In this document: one piece after another, positions 1-9,534 of the stretch
Numbering within the stretch: the first letter of the stretch is position 1
Layout of the letters: the number at the start of each line of letters is the position of its first letter
From: Emticicia oligotrophica DSM 17448
GTDB lineage: Bacteria; Bacteroidota; Bacteroidia; Cytophagales; Spirosomataceae
Length of the DNA: 64,000 nucleotides
NCBI RefSeq assembly: GCF_000263195.1
Contig: NC_018748.1
Coordinates: 3,224,001-3,288,000, forward strand
Direction: 5' to 3'
The notes under the pieces: model-generated
What the model saw: only the letters and a program-made list of their open reading frames with translations
What the model was told of the DNA's origin: nothing
Database searches by the model: none
Translations under genes and position numbers: made by a program

Positions 1-512
1 CTTTATTATCAAGTGATGGCACTATACGAAACCCAGATGGTACAACACCATTGAAGTTTTCCACAACATCAGGTAATTATTATGTTGCCGTACGTCACCG
101 TAATCACTTGGGTGTTATGACTCAAAGTCCAGTAGCTTTAAGTTCAACAGCTCAAAGTATTGATTTTACATCTCCAAGCACGCTTGTATATACCCCAAGT
201 GGTTCAAACCCACGAAAACAAATGCCTTCTGGAGTAATGGCCATGTGGGCGGGTAATGCAACAGGTATTTATAGTACAAACCCTGATAAAGTATCCTATA
301 CAGGTTTAGGATCGGATTTGTCGGCATTGAAAACTGAAATTGGTTCAGATTTATCTAAAATCGTTGATGGATATCTGAAAGGTGATTTGAACCTAGATGG
401 AAAAGTTAATTATACAAGTTTGGGTACTGATTTATCACTACTAAAAAGTGTATTAAATGGTGTGCCAGGAAATACTTTGGGCTTAGCATATATTTTATCC
501 CAAGTTTTTTAG
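1..512 (+). CDS. Secreted surface protein, C-terminal part only (dockerin-like end)
   Basis: The frame is open from base 3 of the window, so the gene starts upstream and only about 169 residues are visible. The sequence contains a YVAVRHRNHLGVMT motif that recurs as YVSIKHRNHLGAMT near the end of the 2039-residue protein at 1989-8108. It is followed by a MAMWAGN segment and by KGDLNLDGKVNY before the stop, matching GDINLDGKV in that protein. The DxNxDGxV pattern resembles one calcium-binding loop of a type I dockerin module; a second loop is not obvious. There is no T9SS sorting domain at the C-terminus. The shared tail suggests paralogous surface proteins. Function beyond this is unknown; the dockerin analogy is an inference. 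Confidence 0.75.
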   Translation, partial: LLSSDGTIRNPDGTTPLKFSTTSGNYYVAVRHRNHLGVMTQSPVALSSTAQSIDFTSPSTLVYTPSGSNPRKQMPSGVMAMWAGNATGIYSTNPDKVSYTGLGSDLSALKTEIGSDLSKIVDGYLKGDLNLDGKVNYTSLGTDLSLLKSVLNGVPGNTLGLAYILSQVF

Positions 513-523
513 ATGAGTAATTT

Positions 524-556
524 ATTAGAGCATACCCAATAAAAGTATGCTCTAAT
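524..556 (+). terminator. Hairpin terminator after the first gene
   Basis: Perfect 12-bp stem (524-535 with 545-556) and a 9-nt loop, starting 11 nt after the stop codon. The 3' side runs into an AT-rich stretch but has no long T tract. Confidence 0.6.
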
Positions 557-607
557 TTAATTCTATACTGGTTTTAAGTCTAAAACATTTATTTAAACAA
601 AATAACA

Positions 608-1870
608 ATGAAATCAATCAATTTTACATTGAAAGAAGTAATGTTATTTCTATTATTTATAGGAATAACAGTAATTGCTAAAGCACAATCAACTGTAGTG
701 GCTGGAACTATGTCGGTAAAATATTCGGTTACTGATTTAAAGTATCATGTATATTTTACACCAACATCCAGTGGTTCAGGGTCAATCGGAAATGGCTCCT
801 CAATCAGTATTACAGCACCAGCTGGCAATACATTAACTTTTACCAATTTCACTTCTGTAACGAGTAATTGGGTTCAAGGTGGTATTAATAAAGTAGGTGG
901 TGGTACACCAGGAACAGGTTCTTCAAGTCTTAGCTATTGGAATTTTTATACTAATACTGATTATGGCGTTAATTTTGTAGCAGGTACTCCAGTAGAGTTA
1001 TTTAATTTTAGCTCAGCTGGTTCATGTAATGGAAGTTCTCTCAATATAAACACCTCTACAGATACTCAAATTGAATCGGCACAGTATGGCAGTGTGATTT
1101 TAGACCTTTCTGGTTCTGTAAATCAAGCAGGTGACTTAACCCTTACAAATGTTGATAGTCCGAATAGTGCTTTTTGCGTTCCTCCAAGTCCTTCGATGTC
1201 TTGTACGACAAATACATTAAGTCCAAATGTCTTCACTTTAGGTACGCCAAGTACGTCAACTTACACTATTGCTTTAAGTAATATTACTCCAGGAGTATAT
1301 CGTTTTGCTCAAACTTCAGCAGGTAATTTTACTACCGTACCTGAATTATATAACATTACTTTAGTAGCTAATCAAACAAGTGTTCAAATTCCAATTAAAT
1401 ATGATGGAGGTGGGGCAGTTGGTTCTCAAAACCTAACATTGATAATGATTGACCCTAATGTAAATGAAACAACAGCTTCTTGTACTCAAACCGCAACTAT
1501 CAATGCTGCGGCGGTAGTTTCAGTTTCAAATCCAACTATTCCTAAAACAGTTAGTACAAATAGTGGTCAACAAACAGGAACGGCATCAACAGAAATGAAT
1601 CCTTCAGGAGCAACTTCTTATATCTATAGTATAATTGCTTGTTCACCGACTCCAGCAGGCACAACTGCTTTGCCAGCAAGTAGTAATCTAATAATGACAA
1701 ATCCAAATAATGGAGTGTATTCATATACAACTCCTACAACTGCAGGAACCTATTCTTATTGTATTAAAGTATGTGATGCTAATAATTCAAATAATTGTGC
1801 TACTACTACTTATACGCTCAATGTATCTGCAGTATGTAATGCAGGAAGTGTTGCTCCATCGGTTCGTTAA
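608..1870 (+). CDS. Secreted cohesin-like surface protein
   Basis: 420 residues with a signal peptide (hydrophobic residues 12-24, then KAQS). Residues 27-190 look like an extracellular beta-sandwich. The strand pattern (YSVTDLKYHVYFTP, ISITAPAG, VELFNFSSAG) parallels the proteins at 8190-8753 and 9535-10362, which read as RYEVYAKPTF, VSIVVPAS and TLLFSFTFP. This arrangement resembles cohesin-type domains. Residues 195-410 hold two further Ig/PKD-like segments with paired cysteines. The protein ends in CNAGSVAPSVR, similar to the CTIVAPELIK end at 8753. It lies between two genes with dockerin-like ends. The cohesin assignment is inferred from pattern only; adhesin or matrix protein are alternatives. 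Confidence 0.7.
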   Translation: MKSINFTLKEVMLFLLFIGITVIAKAQSTVVAGTMSVKYSVTDLKYHVYFTPTSSGSGSIGNGSSISITAPAGNTLTFTNFTSVTSNWVQGGINKVGGGTPGTGSSSLSYWNFYTNTDYGVNFVAGTPVELFNFSSAGSCNGSSLNINTSTDTQIESAQYGSVILDLSGSVNQAGDLTLTNVDSPNSAFCVPPSPSMSCTTNTLSPNVFTLGTPSTSTYTIALSNITPGVYRFAQTSAGNFTTVPELYNITLVANQTSVQIPIKYDGGGAVGSQNLTLIMIDPNVNETTASCTQTATINAAAVVSVSNPTIPKTVSTNSGQQTGTASTEMNPSGATSYIYSIIACSPTPAGTTALPASSNLIMTNPNNGVYSYTTPTTAGTYSYCIKVCDANNSNNCATTTYTLNVSAVCNAGSVAPSVR

Positions 1871-1988
1871 TGAATTGATTATCATGCAAAATGATTTTGG
1901 AAAATGAAATCATCGGCAAATATGATTTGGTAGAACAATTCATAATATATTGATTATTAGTTCATTAAATTTTTATTATGGAAAGAAT

Positions 1989-4900
1989 ATGAATACTTTG
2001 ACAACAAATATCAAAATAGCTCGCCTATTGAAAAGTGCTTTGGTGCTGTTTCTGATTTTTGTGAGGATATACTCTTACGGACAGATAGTTGTAAATAATG
2101 ATTGTAGTAATATTTCAAGTCCTACAACTATTGACCTAACTAAGCACGTAATAGATAATCATCCCACAGGAACAACATTGACATGGCATACAGGCACTCC
2201 TGCTACGTCGAGTAATAAGTACCTCGGTGATCCTACAAAGGCACCCGCTTCTTCAGCAGGAATAGACTACTATGCGGCCTATGAAGATGTATCTACAGGT
2301 ACACCTTGTTACAGTCCCACTAGTAGTGTTATTAGAGGAGTATTAGTGAATTGCACTGGTATCCCGCTTACTAATACATGTCCAACAACATTTGTTGATT
2401 TGACAAACCATGTTACGGGAACTCCACCCGCTGGTTCAACTTTAGTTTGGATAAAAGGATTACCACTTAATATCTCAAATCAAGTAAGTAACCCTTCACA
2501 GGTTGCAGAAAATGGTGATTATTACGCAGCATTTTACGATGCTGTAAATAATTGTTTTAGTCCAGTAGGTGCACCCATTACAGTCACAATTAATACTTGT
2601 GCAAATGTTACGTTAGCAAATGTATGTCCATCGACTTCTGTTGATTTGACATCTCATGCAAGCCCATTAACAAGTACAGGAGGTGCTCCGTTGAAATGGT
2701 TTACTTCAAGTACACCATCTACTTCAACAATGGTTGTTGATCCATCAAATGTAAGTACTTCAGGAACATATTATCCAGCATATTATGATGCTGTGAATAA
2801 CTGTTTTAGTCCATCAGGTAGTGGAGTGGTTGTAACAATTAGTTCGTGTCAAACTTTAAATCCTGATTTAAGTGTAGGACAACCTGGAATTCCAATAAAT
2901 GGGAATGTTAGCACTAATGATAGTAATGTTCCTTCTGGTACTACCTATGGGACACCAATACCAGCATCAAATAATCCGAGTAGTTGTGTACCAGTAATGG
3001 CAAGCAATGGAAGTTATACATTTACATGTACTACTCCTGGCGATTATAATTTTGAAGTTCCAGTATGTCCAGCCGGAGTAAGTGTAGATTGTCCTACTGT
3101 GCCTTTAAAAGTAACGGTTAGTGATCCAAAAACACCTAATGCAAATGGTCCAATTGTTAATCCAGATATTGCAAGTACTTTGGCTGATAATCCTGTAATT
3201 GTAAAGACATTAGCTAACGATGTAGGTGGAAATCCATCCGAACCTTTGAGCCCATCGAGTGTAAGTGTAGTAGAACAACCTAAACATGGAACAGCAAGTG
3301 TTGATCCGTTAACAGGAAATATTACTTATATTCCTACACCAGGTTTTGTTGGAAGCGATACTTTGACTTACAAGGTTTGTGATACAGGTGTACCAGCAAG
3401 CTGTGGTACAGCTCAGCAGATTTTCACTGTATTACCTACGAACTCTCCAAATACTACCGTGGCATCTGATGATTTCATCGTTGCTATTGTAAATACACCA
3501 GTCAATGGTAATGTAAGCATTAATGATGGAGATCCAGAGGGAAATACACAAACAGTGGTAGCAGGAACAATTCCAACCGCAGGGGGTAATTTAGCGTTAA
3601 GTTCAAATGGAACTTATACATTTACTCCTGCAAATGGTTTTACAGGTTCAGTAGATATTCCATATACAACATGTGATAATGGAACACCACAAGCATGTGC
3701 AAAAGCAACTTTACACATAAATGTGGTACCAGCTTGTATTAAGCCATTATTAACTGTACAAAACATCACATGTACTGGTTCATCATATACTGTTACTTTC
3801 AGCAGTGAAGGCACAGTAACAACCAATAATGGTACGATTAGTGGTAACACTTTGACTGTGAGTTCGGGTAATTCGACGTTAACTGCAACTTCAAGTTGTG
3901 GCGAGGTAACATCAATGGTAGTTACGGCACCGAGTTGTCCTGTCCCAGCAACGTGTACACAAATTGCAAGCCTAAGTGTAGGCAATGCTTTATGTACAGG
4001 TACTGGTACTTATACAGTAAGTTTTTCTGCATTAAATGGTACTGTAACAAGTAGTGTAGGAACGATATCAGGAAATTCAGTGTCTGGGATACCTGTTGGC
4101 ACTAATGTTGTATTGACTTTAACACCAACTGAAGCAACGTGTAGTGGACAAAGTGTAACAGTAACATCACCAGCATCATGCGTAACACCGAGTTGTACAG
4201 ATGGTAGTGTAGGAATCAGTTACAGTACAGTATGTAACAATGATGGTACATATAATATTAATTTTACAACATCAATTTCAAATACAATCGTAACATCAAG
4301 TACTAATAGTTTTGTAAATTTAACTGGTACCGTAACCCTTACGGTAACGAAGCCAGGTTGTAGCCCAAATTATGTTGATGTAACACCTCCAACATGTAGT
4401 ATTTGTCAGCCACCTACTTCTGTAGTTGCTAATCCGAATACAATTTGCTCTGGAGCAAGTAGTAATCTATCTGCTAATTGTTCTACAGGTACATTGGTAT
4501 GGTTCTCAGATGCTAATTTATCTACCATTGTGAGTAGCCAAGTAAATCCAACAACAACAACAACTTATTATGGAATATGTATAAATGGGGCTTGTAAAAG
4601 TTCGCCAACTTCAGTTGTAGTAAATGTAAATCCATCTGTTGTAGTAAATAGTAATAACTTTACAAAAACAGATCCTACTGCTTGTGATGGAAATACGGGA
4701 ACGATAAAAGTTTGTAATTTAGTTGCGGGAAGAAGTTATTCTATTGCTTTTAATAAGAACAATAATGCTCAAAATCCATTAACTTATACAGCTGATGCTA
4801 ATGGGTGTGTGACTTTAAGTGGTTTATCTGCAGGAGTTTATAATAACTTTAATATTACGGATGTTCTAAGTACTTGTACTTCAGGAGTAATCTCAGGAGT

Positions 4901-7900
4901 ATCCATTGAATTAGTAGAACCGACTAAAGCAACTATCCATTTGGGAGTAAAGTCAGACCCGACAGCATGTTCGGCTTATGACGGAACATTTACTGTTAGT
5001 GGATTAGCACCGAATACTACTTATGTGTTGAATTATTTGAAGGATGGTTTCATTCAGACTCCAATTACCTTTACATCAGTAAATACTTCTTATACAGTTG
5101 GTGGTTTAACTGCTGGAAATTACAGCGATATTAAAGTTAGTAATGCTGGTTGTTTTTCTAATTCTATTTCTGCTGTATTGAGCGATCCAGCTGCTGTTGC
5201 TTTAGCTTTAGGAGTATCTACTAATCCAAGTTCTTGTGGTGCTAATGATGGTTCAATTATTTTAACAGGTTTGGTTTCAGGAACAACATACACAATAAAA
5301 TATAAGAAAAATGGAGTTTTGCAAGCACCTATTAGTTATACCGCAACAACCAGTTCTTATACGATTACTGGTCTAACTGCAGGATTGTATAGCAATATTA
5401 CAGTTTCGAATGGTAATTGCGTTTCAAATAGTTTAATGGAAAACTTAACAGATCCAGGTGCTAATATTATAGCCTTAGGAACAGTTACAAATCCAACACT
5501 ATGTGGTAAGAATGATGGTTCTTTCATTATTAGTGGGCTAACTAATGGATTAAACTATACTTTAAATTACCTGAAAGATGGAGTGCAACAAACACCAATT
5601 TCATTTACTGCAACAGGATCGACATTTACATTATCTGGTTTATTAGCGGGTAATTATACTGGTATTAACTTGACGCATGGAGGTTGTATTTCTAATACCT
5701 TAAGTGCTCAGTTAATGAATCCTGGAGGTGCAATAATTGATGTTATAGCATTTGATGCTCAAACATGTATGCCAGGGAATGATGGTACTCTATTGATTAC
5801 TGGCTTATCTCAGGGTTTGAATTACACTTTAAATTATATGAAGAATGGTGTTGCACAAAGCTCAATCAATTTTAATGCAACAACGACTTCATATTTAATC
5901 TTAGGTCTTACTCAAGGTGTATATTCAAACATTAATGTTTCACAAGGAGGTTGTATTTCTAATAGTGTAAGTGGCACAGTATTGCCAGCTTCGCAAAGTG
6001 TCGCTCCAATATTTAGTGAATCTATTGTTTATACTGATTGTGCAATTTGTAGTGCAGATTTAACCCAAATTAAGTCAAGAAATTTACCAGCAGGAACCAC
6101 TCTTGAATGGCATTCTTCGTTGCCTGTATCGCCAAGTAATCTTGTTTCCTCTTCTGCAGTATCAGAAGGAACTTATTATGCAACATTTTACAATGCAGCT
6201 TCGAAATGCTATAGTGCAACAACCTCTATCACAGTGATACAAAAACCATGTGCTAATTCAGATGTTGTAACAATAATTGATGGCTCTACAAAAATTATTA
6301 ATGTATTAGCTAATGATAAAAATCCAGACTGTACACAAGCTGATTTAGCGAGGATAAGTACTCCTTCAATTATTTCGTATCCTACAAAAGGTAGTTTTGT
6401 AATAAATCTTGACGGAACAATTTCTTATACTCCAAATGCAAATACAACGGGGACAGATTCGTTTATTTATCAGATTTGTGATAAAGCGAACCCAATGGTA
6501 TGCGACACTGCAATGGTAACTATCAATATTGGGTGTAGTAAACCATTATTGACAATCGAGTCAATATCGTGTAATGTGAATGGCACATATAATGTGACTT
6601 TTAGTAGCGATGGAGTAGTATCTAGTAATGCAGGTAGTATCACAGGTACAAGTGTACTGAATGTTCCAAGTGGTACAAATGTGCGTTTGACTTCAACAAA
6701 TGGTTGTGGCACAACAAGTATGGTTGATGTGAATTCACCGAATTGTCCAACATCAAATTGTGCAAGTCCAATGAGTTTAAGTGTTGGTCAGGCGGTTTGT
6801 ACTGGAACAGGTAGTTATATCGTATCATATACGATAGTAAATGGCACACTAAACGTAAGTAGTGGAGCAAGTGTCCAACAAACATTTGTTAATGGAAGTG
6901 TTATTAGTGGAACGGTGACTGTCTCATCACTGACAAACGTAACTTTGACAGCTACATCGACAAGTAGTTCATGCGGTAGTCAAGTGATTACTGTTGTAGC
7001 ACCTACTAATTGTGGTACTCCAAGTTGTAATGACGGCGATGTTGGAATCTCATACAGTACAAGCTGTAATGGCAATGGTTCATATAATATCAATTATTCA
7101 GTAGTTTCGGGTACAAGTGTGACATCGAGTACAGGAAGTTTTGTAAACTTAACTGGTAGTGTAACCTTAACTGTTACTGAGAATGGTTGTAGTCCAAAGA
7201 CTATAATAGTCACGCCTCCTTCATGTATTGTAAATAATGATGTTAAATTACAGTTAAAAGTATTCTTACAAGGGGCATTTTTTAATCCGAGTGGTGCAAC
7301 TGATAATTTGATGCGAGATGATTTACGAACATTGGGCGTTTTACCAACGATTGAACCTTACTCAGGAATGGCTAATAGTAGATTCACTAAAGTTGCAGAT
7401 GCAGGTGGGCAATCTATTGGTGCAGGAGTCTTGACAAATTCAGGTTCAGACGCCATTGTAGACTGGGTATTTGTTGAACTTCGCGATGCCTCAAATCCAA
7501 CTACTATCCTAAAAACGAGAGCTGCGTTGGTTCAAAGAGATGGTGATGTTGTTGAGGCAACTGATGGGCTTACACCAGTTACATTCTCAGGTGCAGTTGG
7601 TACCAGTTACTATGTTTCGATTAAACACAGAAACCATTTAGGGGCAATGACTGCCAGTCCAATTTTAATGACCGCTACTGGAACGGTTGTTGATTTTACA
7701 ACCATGACAGCTTCTCAATTATGGGATAGTGGCCTAGTGCTTACAGATGGAAGTCTTGGTTCTTATAATGGTTCGGAAGAAGTTATAGTTGGTAATGGAA
7801 AAATGGCTTTATGGGCGGGTAATACAAGAAATACTGATAATAAAGAGAAATACTCTGGTACTTCACCTGACCCAGCAACTGTTTTATCGCAAGTAATTAC

Positions 7901-8108
7901 GTACCCTGCGAATACAGGTGGGCTTTATAATTATGATTATGTAACCCCTGTGTACATGATTGGTGATATAAACTTAGATGGAAAAGTGAAGTATGCCGGA
8001 ACATTCTCTGATACTGCATTTACTTTGTTTAATATCATTAATAAATATCCAAATAACTTTACTAACAAGCTTTACAACTTTGATTTTATGGTAGAGCAAA
8101 TCCCGTGA
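1989..8108 (+). CDS. Very large secreted multidomain surface protein with dockerin-like C-terminus
   Basis: 2039 residues from the ATG at 1989. The open frame extends to a TTG at 1950, but the ATG places the signal peptide (MNTLTTNIKI..., ending YSYGQ) correctly. Order of modules: three Ig-like repeats with VDLTxHV...YYAAxYD (about 2090-2850); two cadherin-like/Big_9 modules (about 3150-3720); Cys-rich repeats; five copies of a module reading NDGxxxxxGLxxGxxYTLNYxKDG (about 4640-5990); another Big_9 module (about 6250-6530); a second copy of the Cys-rich block; then VKLQLKVFLQGAFF (7240) leading to IKHRNHLGAMT and GDINLDGKV. It has no T9SS CTD. It is probably displayed at or released from the cell surface through the C-terminal module; the ligand is unknown. 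Confidence 0.8.
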   Translation: MNTLTTNIKIARLLKSALVLFLIFVRIYSYGQIVVNNDCSNISSPTTIDLTKHVIDNHPTGTTLTWHTGTPATSSNKYLGDPTKAPASSAGIDYYAAYEDVSTGTPCYSPTSSVIRGVLVNCTGIPLTNTCPTTFVDLTNHVTGTPPAGSTLVWIKGLPLNISNQVSNPSQVAENGDYYAAFYDAVNNCFSPVGAPITVTINTCANVTLANVCPSTSVDLTSHASPLTSTGGAPLKWFTSSTPSTSTMVVDPSNVSTSGTYYPAYYDAVNNCFSPSGSGVVVTISSCQTLNPDLSVGQPGIPINGNVSTNDSNVPSGTTYGTPIPASNNPSSCVPVMASNGSYTFTCTTPGDYNFEVPVCPAGVSVDCPTVPLKVTVSDPKTPNANGPIVNPDIASTLADNPVIVKTLANDVGGNPSEPLSPSSVSVVEQPKHGTASVDPLTGNITYIPTPGFVGSDTLTYKVCDTGVPASCGTAQQIFTVLPTNSPNTTVASDDFIVAIVNTPVNGNVSINDGDPEGNTQTVVAGTIPTAGGNLALSSNGTYTFTPANGFTGSVDIPYTTCDNGTPQACAKATLHINVVPACIKPLLTVQNITCTGSSYTVTFSSEGTVTTNNGTISGNTLTVSSGNSTLTATSSCGEVTSMVVTAPSCPVPATCTQIASLSVGNALCTGTGTYTVSFSALNGTVTSSVGTISGNSVSGIPVGTNVVLTLTPTEATCSGQSVTVTSPASCVTPSCTDGSVGISYSTVCNNDGTYNINFTTSISNTIVTSSTNSFVNLTGTVTLTVTKPGCSPNYVDVTPPTCSICQPPTSVVANPNTICSGASSNLSANCSTGTLVWFSDANLSTIVSSQVNPTTTTTYYGICINGACKSSPTSVVVNVNPSVVVNSNNFTKTDPTACDGNTGTIKVCNLVAGRSYSIAFNKNNNAQNPLTYTADANGCVTLSGLSAGVYNNFNITDVLSTCTSGVISGVSIELVEPTKATIHLGVKSDPTACSAYDGTFTVSGLAPNTTYVLNYLKDGFIQTPITFTSVNTSYTVGGLTAGNYSDIKVSNAGCFSNSISAVLSDPAAVALALGVSTNPSSCGANDGSIILTGLVSGTTYTIKYKKNGVLQAPISYTATTSSYTITGLTAGLYSNITVSNGNCVSNSLMENLTDPGANIIALGTVTNPTLCGKNDGSFIISGLTNGLNYTLNYLKDGVQQTPISFTATGSTFTLSGLLAGNYTGINLTHGGCISNTLSAQLMNPGGAIIDVIAFDAQTCMPGNDGTLLITGLSQGLNYTLNYMKNGVAQSSINFNATTTSYLILGLTQGVYSNINVSQGGCISNSVSGTVLPASQSVAPIFSESIVYTDCAICSADLTQIKSRNLPAGTTLEWHSSLPVSPSNLVSSSAVSEGTYYATFYNAASKCYSATTSITVIQKPCANSDVVTIIDGSTKIINVLANDKNPDCTQADLARISTPSIISYPTKGSFVINLDGTISYTPNANTTGTDSFIYQICDKANPMVCDTAMVTINIGCSKPLLTIESISCNVNGTYNVTFSSDGVVSSNAGSITGTSVLNVPSGTNVRLTSTNGCGTTSMVDVNSPNCPTSNCASPMSLSVGQAVCTGTGSYIVSYTIVNGTLNVSSGASVQQTFVNGSVISGTVTVSSLTNVTLTATSTSSSCGSQVITVVAPTNCGTPSCNDGDVGISYSTSCNGNGSYNINYSVVSGTSVTSSTGSFVNLTGSVTLTVTENGCSPKTIIVTPPSCIVNNDVKLQLKVFLQGAFFNPSGATDNLMRDDLRTLGVLPTIEPYSGMANSRFTKVADAGGQSIGAGVLTNSGSDAIVDWVFVELRDASNPTTILKTRAALVQRDGDVVEATDGLTPVTFSGAVGTSYYVSIKHRNHLGAMTASPILMTATGTVVDFTTMTASQLWDSGLVLTDGSLGSYNGSEEVIVGNGKMALWAGNTRNTDNKEKYSGTSPDPATVLSQVITYPANTGGLYNYDYVTPVYMIGDINLDGKVKYAGTFSDTAFTLFNIINKYPNNFTNKLYNFDFMVEQIP

Positions 8109-8125
8109 TTAAGTAAATGATTTAT

Positions 8126-8159
8126 ATAAGTAAGTGGAGGGTTTTCTCCGCTTACTTAT
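8126..8159 (+). terminator. Hairpin terminator after the 2039-residue protein gene
   Basis: 14-bp stem (8126-8139 with 8146-8159, one G-T pair) and a 6-nt loop GGTTTT, 17 nt after the stop codon. Confidence 0.65.
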
Positions 8160-8189
8160 CACTCAAAACATTTTTAAACTAATAAATAT

Positions 8190-8753
8190 ATGAAAAAGAT
8201 TTTTTTTATAGCCTTTTTAGGAGTTCTGTCACTCACTTCCTTTGCACAAGGAACAATTGATCTGACTGTTCGGTGGAATATTTCTCTTAATAGATATGAA
8301 GTATATGCAAAACCTACTTTTACAAGTAATTCTTTTACTTGGGGTAATTCACAAGTATCTATTGTAGTGCCAGCTTCTACACCTGATGCTTCTCTCAATG
8401 TAACTTCAGTTAATGCGGGTGGTTGGTCAACTTTTAACAAAATATATGCACCCGCTGCTGCATCAACGCTCGACTTTTACTCGGTGATTTCTTCAGGCCA
8501 GCCTGTTTCCTTAACTGCTGGTCAAGAGACACTTCTTTTTAGTTTTACCTTTCCTGATGGCGTTTGTAGAAATGGTGTTCGCCTTTTTGTAAATAATTCA
8601 GATCCATCGTCCTCTGCAAGTGGTATGCAAGGTGGAGATTTTAAGAATACTATAGATAATGGCTTAGTGACGGATGTATATAATGTAAACTATAATAATA
8701 CTGGAACAACTTGTTCAAACTGTACAATTGTAGCACCCGAATTAATTAAGTAA
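8190..8753 (+). CDS. Small secreted cohesin-like protein
   Basis: 187 residues. Signal peptide MKKIFFIAFLGVLSLTSFAQ, then a single beta-rich domain: IDLTVRWNISLNRYEVYAKP, VSIVVPAS, an NAGGW turn, LTAGQETLLFSFTFP, a VRLFVNNSDPSSSASGMQ loop and GGDFKNTI. It is clearly homologous to residues 20-160 of the protein at 9535-10362 (RYEVYAKPNF, LVEGNETLLFSFSLP, MQGGDFSNTL). The rhythm of alternating strands with a late G-Q/E-T-LLFSF strand resembles cohesins. The C-terminus is CSNCTIVAPELIK, with no classical T9SS domain. It lies immediately downstream of a gene with a dockerin-like tail. A partner of that tail is an attractive but unproven role. Confidence 0.7.
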   Translation: MKKIFFIAFLGVLSLTSFAQGTIDLTVRWNISLNRYEVYAKPTFTSNSFTWGNSQVSIVVPASTPDASLNVTSVNAGGWSTFNKIYAPAAASTLDFYSVISSGQPVSLTAGQETLLFSFTFPDGVCRNGVRLFVNNSDPSSSASGMQGGDFKNTIDNGLVTDVYNVNYNNTGTTCSNCTIVAPELIK

Positions 8754-8796
8754 GGTACTTAACTTAAGTATTTGTCACCTGAAAATTTTATATCTC

Positions 8797-9507
8797 ATGA
8801 GAAATCGAAAAAATATATTTAAGAAGTTTTTATTAGGGTGTTTTATTATGTTTGGTACCTATGAGGTAAATGCTCAGATAGTGTGTGATTATAGTAGTTC
8901 AAGTGTAACTTTTAATATTGGAACAACTGCCTCATTGCCTCAAAATGCTCTAACGAAATATTTGTTAGTTGATCATACCACCAATGCAATTGTTCAGATT
9001 TCAACAAGCCCAAGTTTTTCAGGAATTGTACAAAGTAAGGTTTATGATGTCTATGCGTTTAGTTATGTAAATGATAATACAGTTACTGGATTAACGGTAG
9101 GTTCTCCATTAAGTGCTGTAACTGCTTCATGTAGTGATTTTTCAAATCCATTGACTGTAAGAATTTGTCCTCCTACAAATTCAGGACAGTGTGATTTTAC
9201 TACTTCAAGCTTTACTGTGAAAACCCAAACAACTCCTCCAACAAATGGAACAACACAATACATACTCGCCGATTTAACAGGCACAATTCTACAAATTAAT
9301 TCTGTACCCACTTTTTCAGGGCTTTCAGGTAGTAATACTTATAATGTTTTGGCTATTAGTTACACCGAAAGTGTATCAAATTTAATTATAGGGGGTAACT
9401 ACAATAATATTACTGGAAACTGTTTTGATTTATCAAATCCATTGCCTGTAAGTGTTTGTGTTTGTAAACCCATTTGTTTATCTGTTACGACGGTAAAAAT
9501 TAAGTAG
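8797..9507 (+). CDS. Secreted protein with two tandem YLLVD-type modules
   Basis: 236 residues. Signal peptide ending MFGTYEVNAQ. Two tandem copies of a module of about 95 residues follow: CDYSSSSVTFNIG...TKYLLVDHTTNAIVQI...YDVYAFSY...CSDFSNPLTVRIC, and CDFTTSSFTVKT...TQYILADLTGTILQI...YNVLAISY...CFDLSNPLPVSVC. Each is bracketed by cysteines. The same module occurs once inside the giant adhesin at about 22850-23060 (TRYLLLDESGKILKI...YRASAIAY...LSVC). It ends with a short tail, CKPICLSVTTVKIK, comparable to the tails of the neighbouring secreted proteins. Its function is not recognised. The shared module suggests that it belongs to the same surface assembly as the giant protein. Confidence 0.7.
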   Translation: MRNRKNIFKKFLLGCFIMFGTYEVNAQIVCDYSSSSVTFNIGTTASLPQNALTKYLLVDHTTNAIVQISTSPSFSGIVQSKVYDVYAFSYVNDNTVTGLTVGSPLSAVTASCSDFSNPLTVRICPPTNSGQCDFTTSSFTVKTQTTPPTNGTTQYILADLTGTILQINSVPTFSGLSGSNTYNVLAISYTESVSNLIIGGNYNNITGNCFDLSNPLPVSVCVCKPICLSVTTVKIK

Positions 9508-9534
9508 TATTAATTTATCTATAAATCAAAAGGA

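Noticed and set aside
1710-1907. 65-codon + strand frame overlapping the end of the first cohesin-like gene
   Set aside because: Lies in another frame of a real gene, with Leu/Ile-rich composition typical of a shadow.
3614-3985. Minus-strand frames inside the large surface-protein genes (also 6470-6885, 10823-11131, 20981-21178, 25410-25814)
   Set aside because: All lie antisense to long intact coding frames with signal peptides and recognisable domains.
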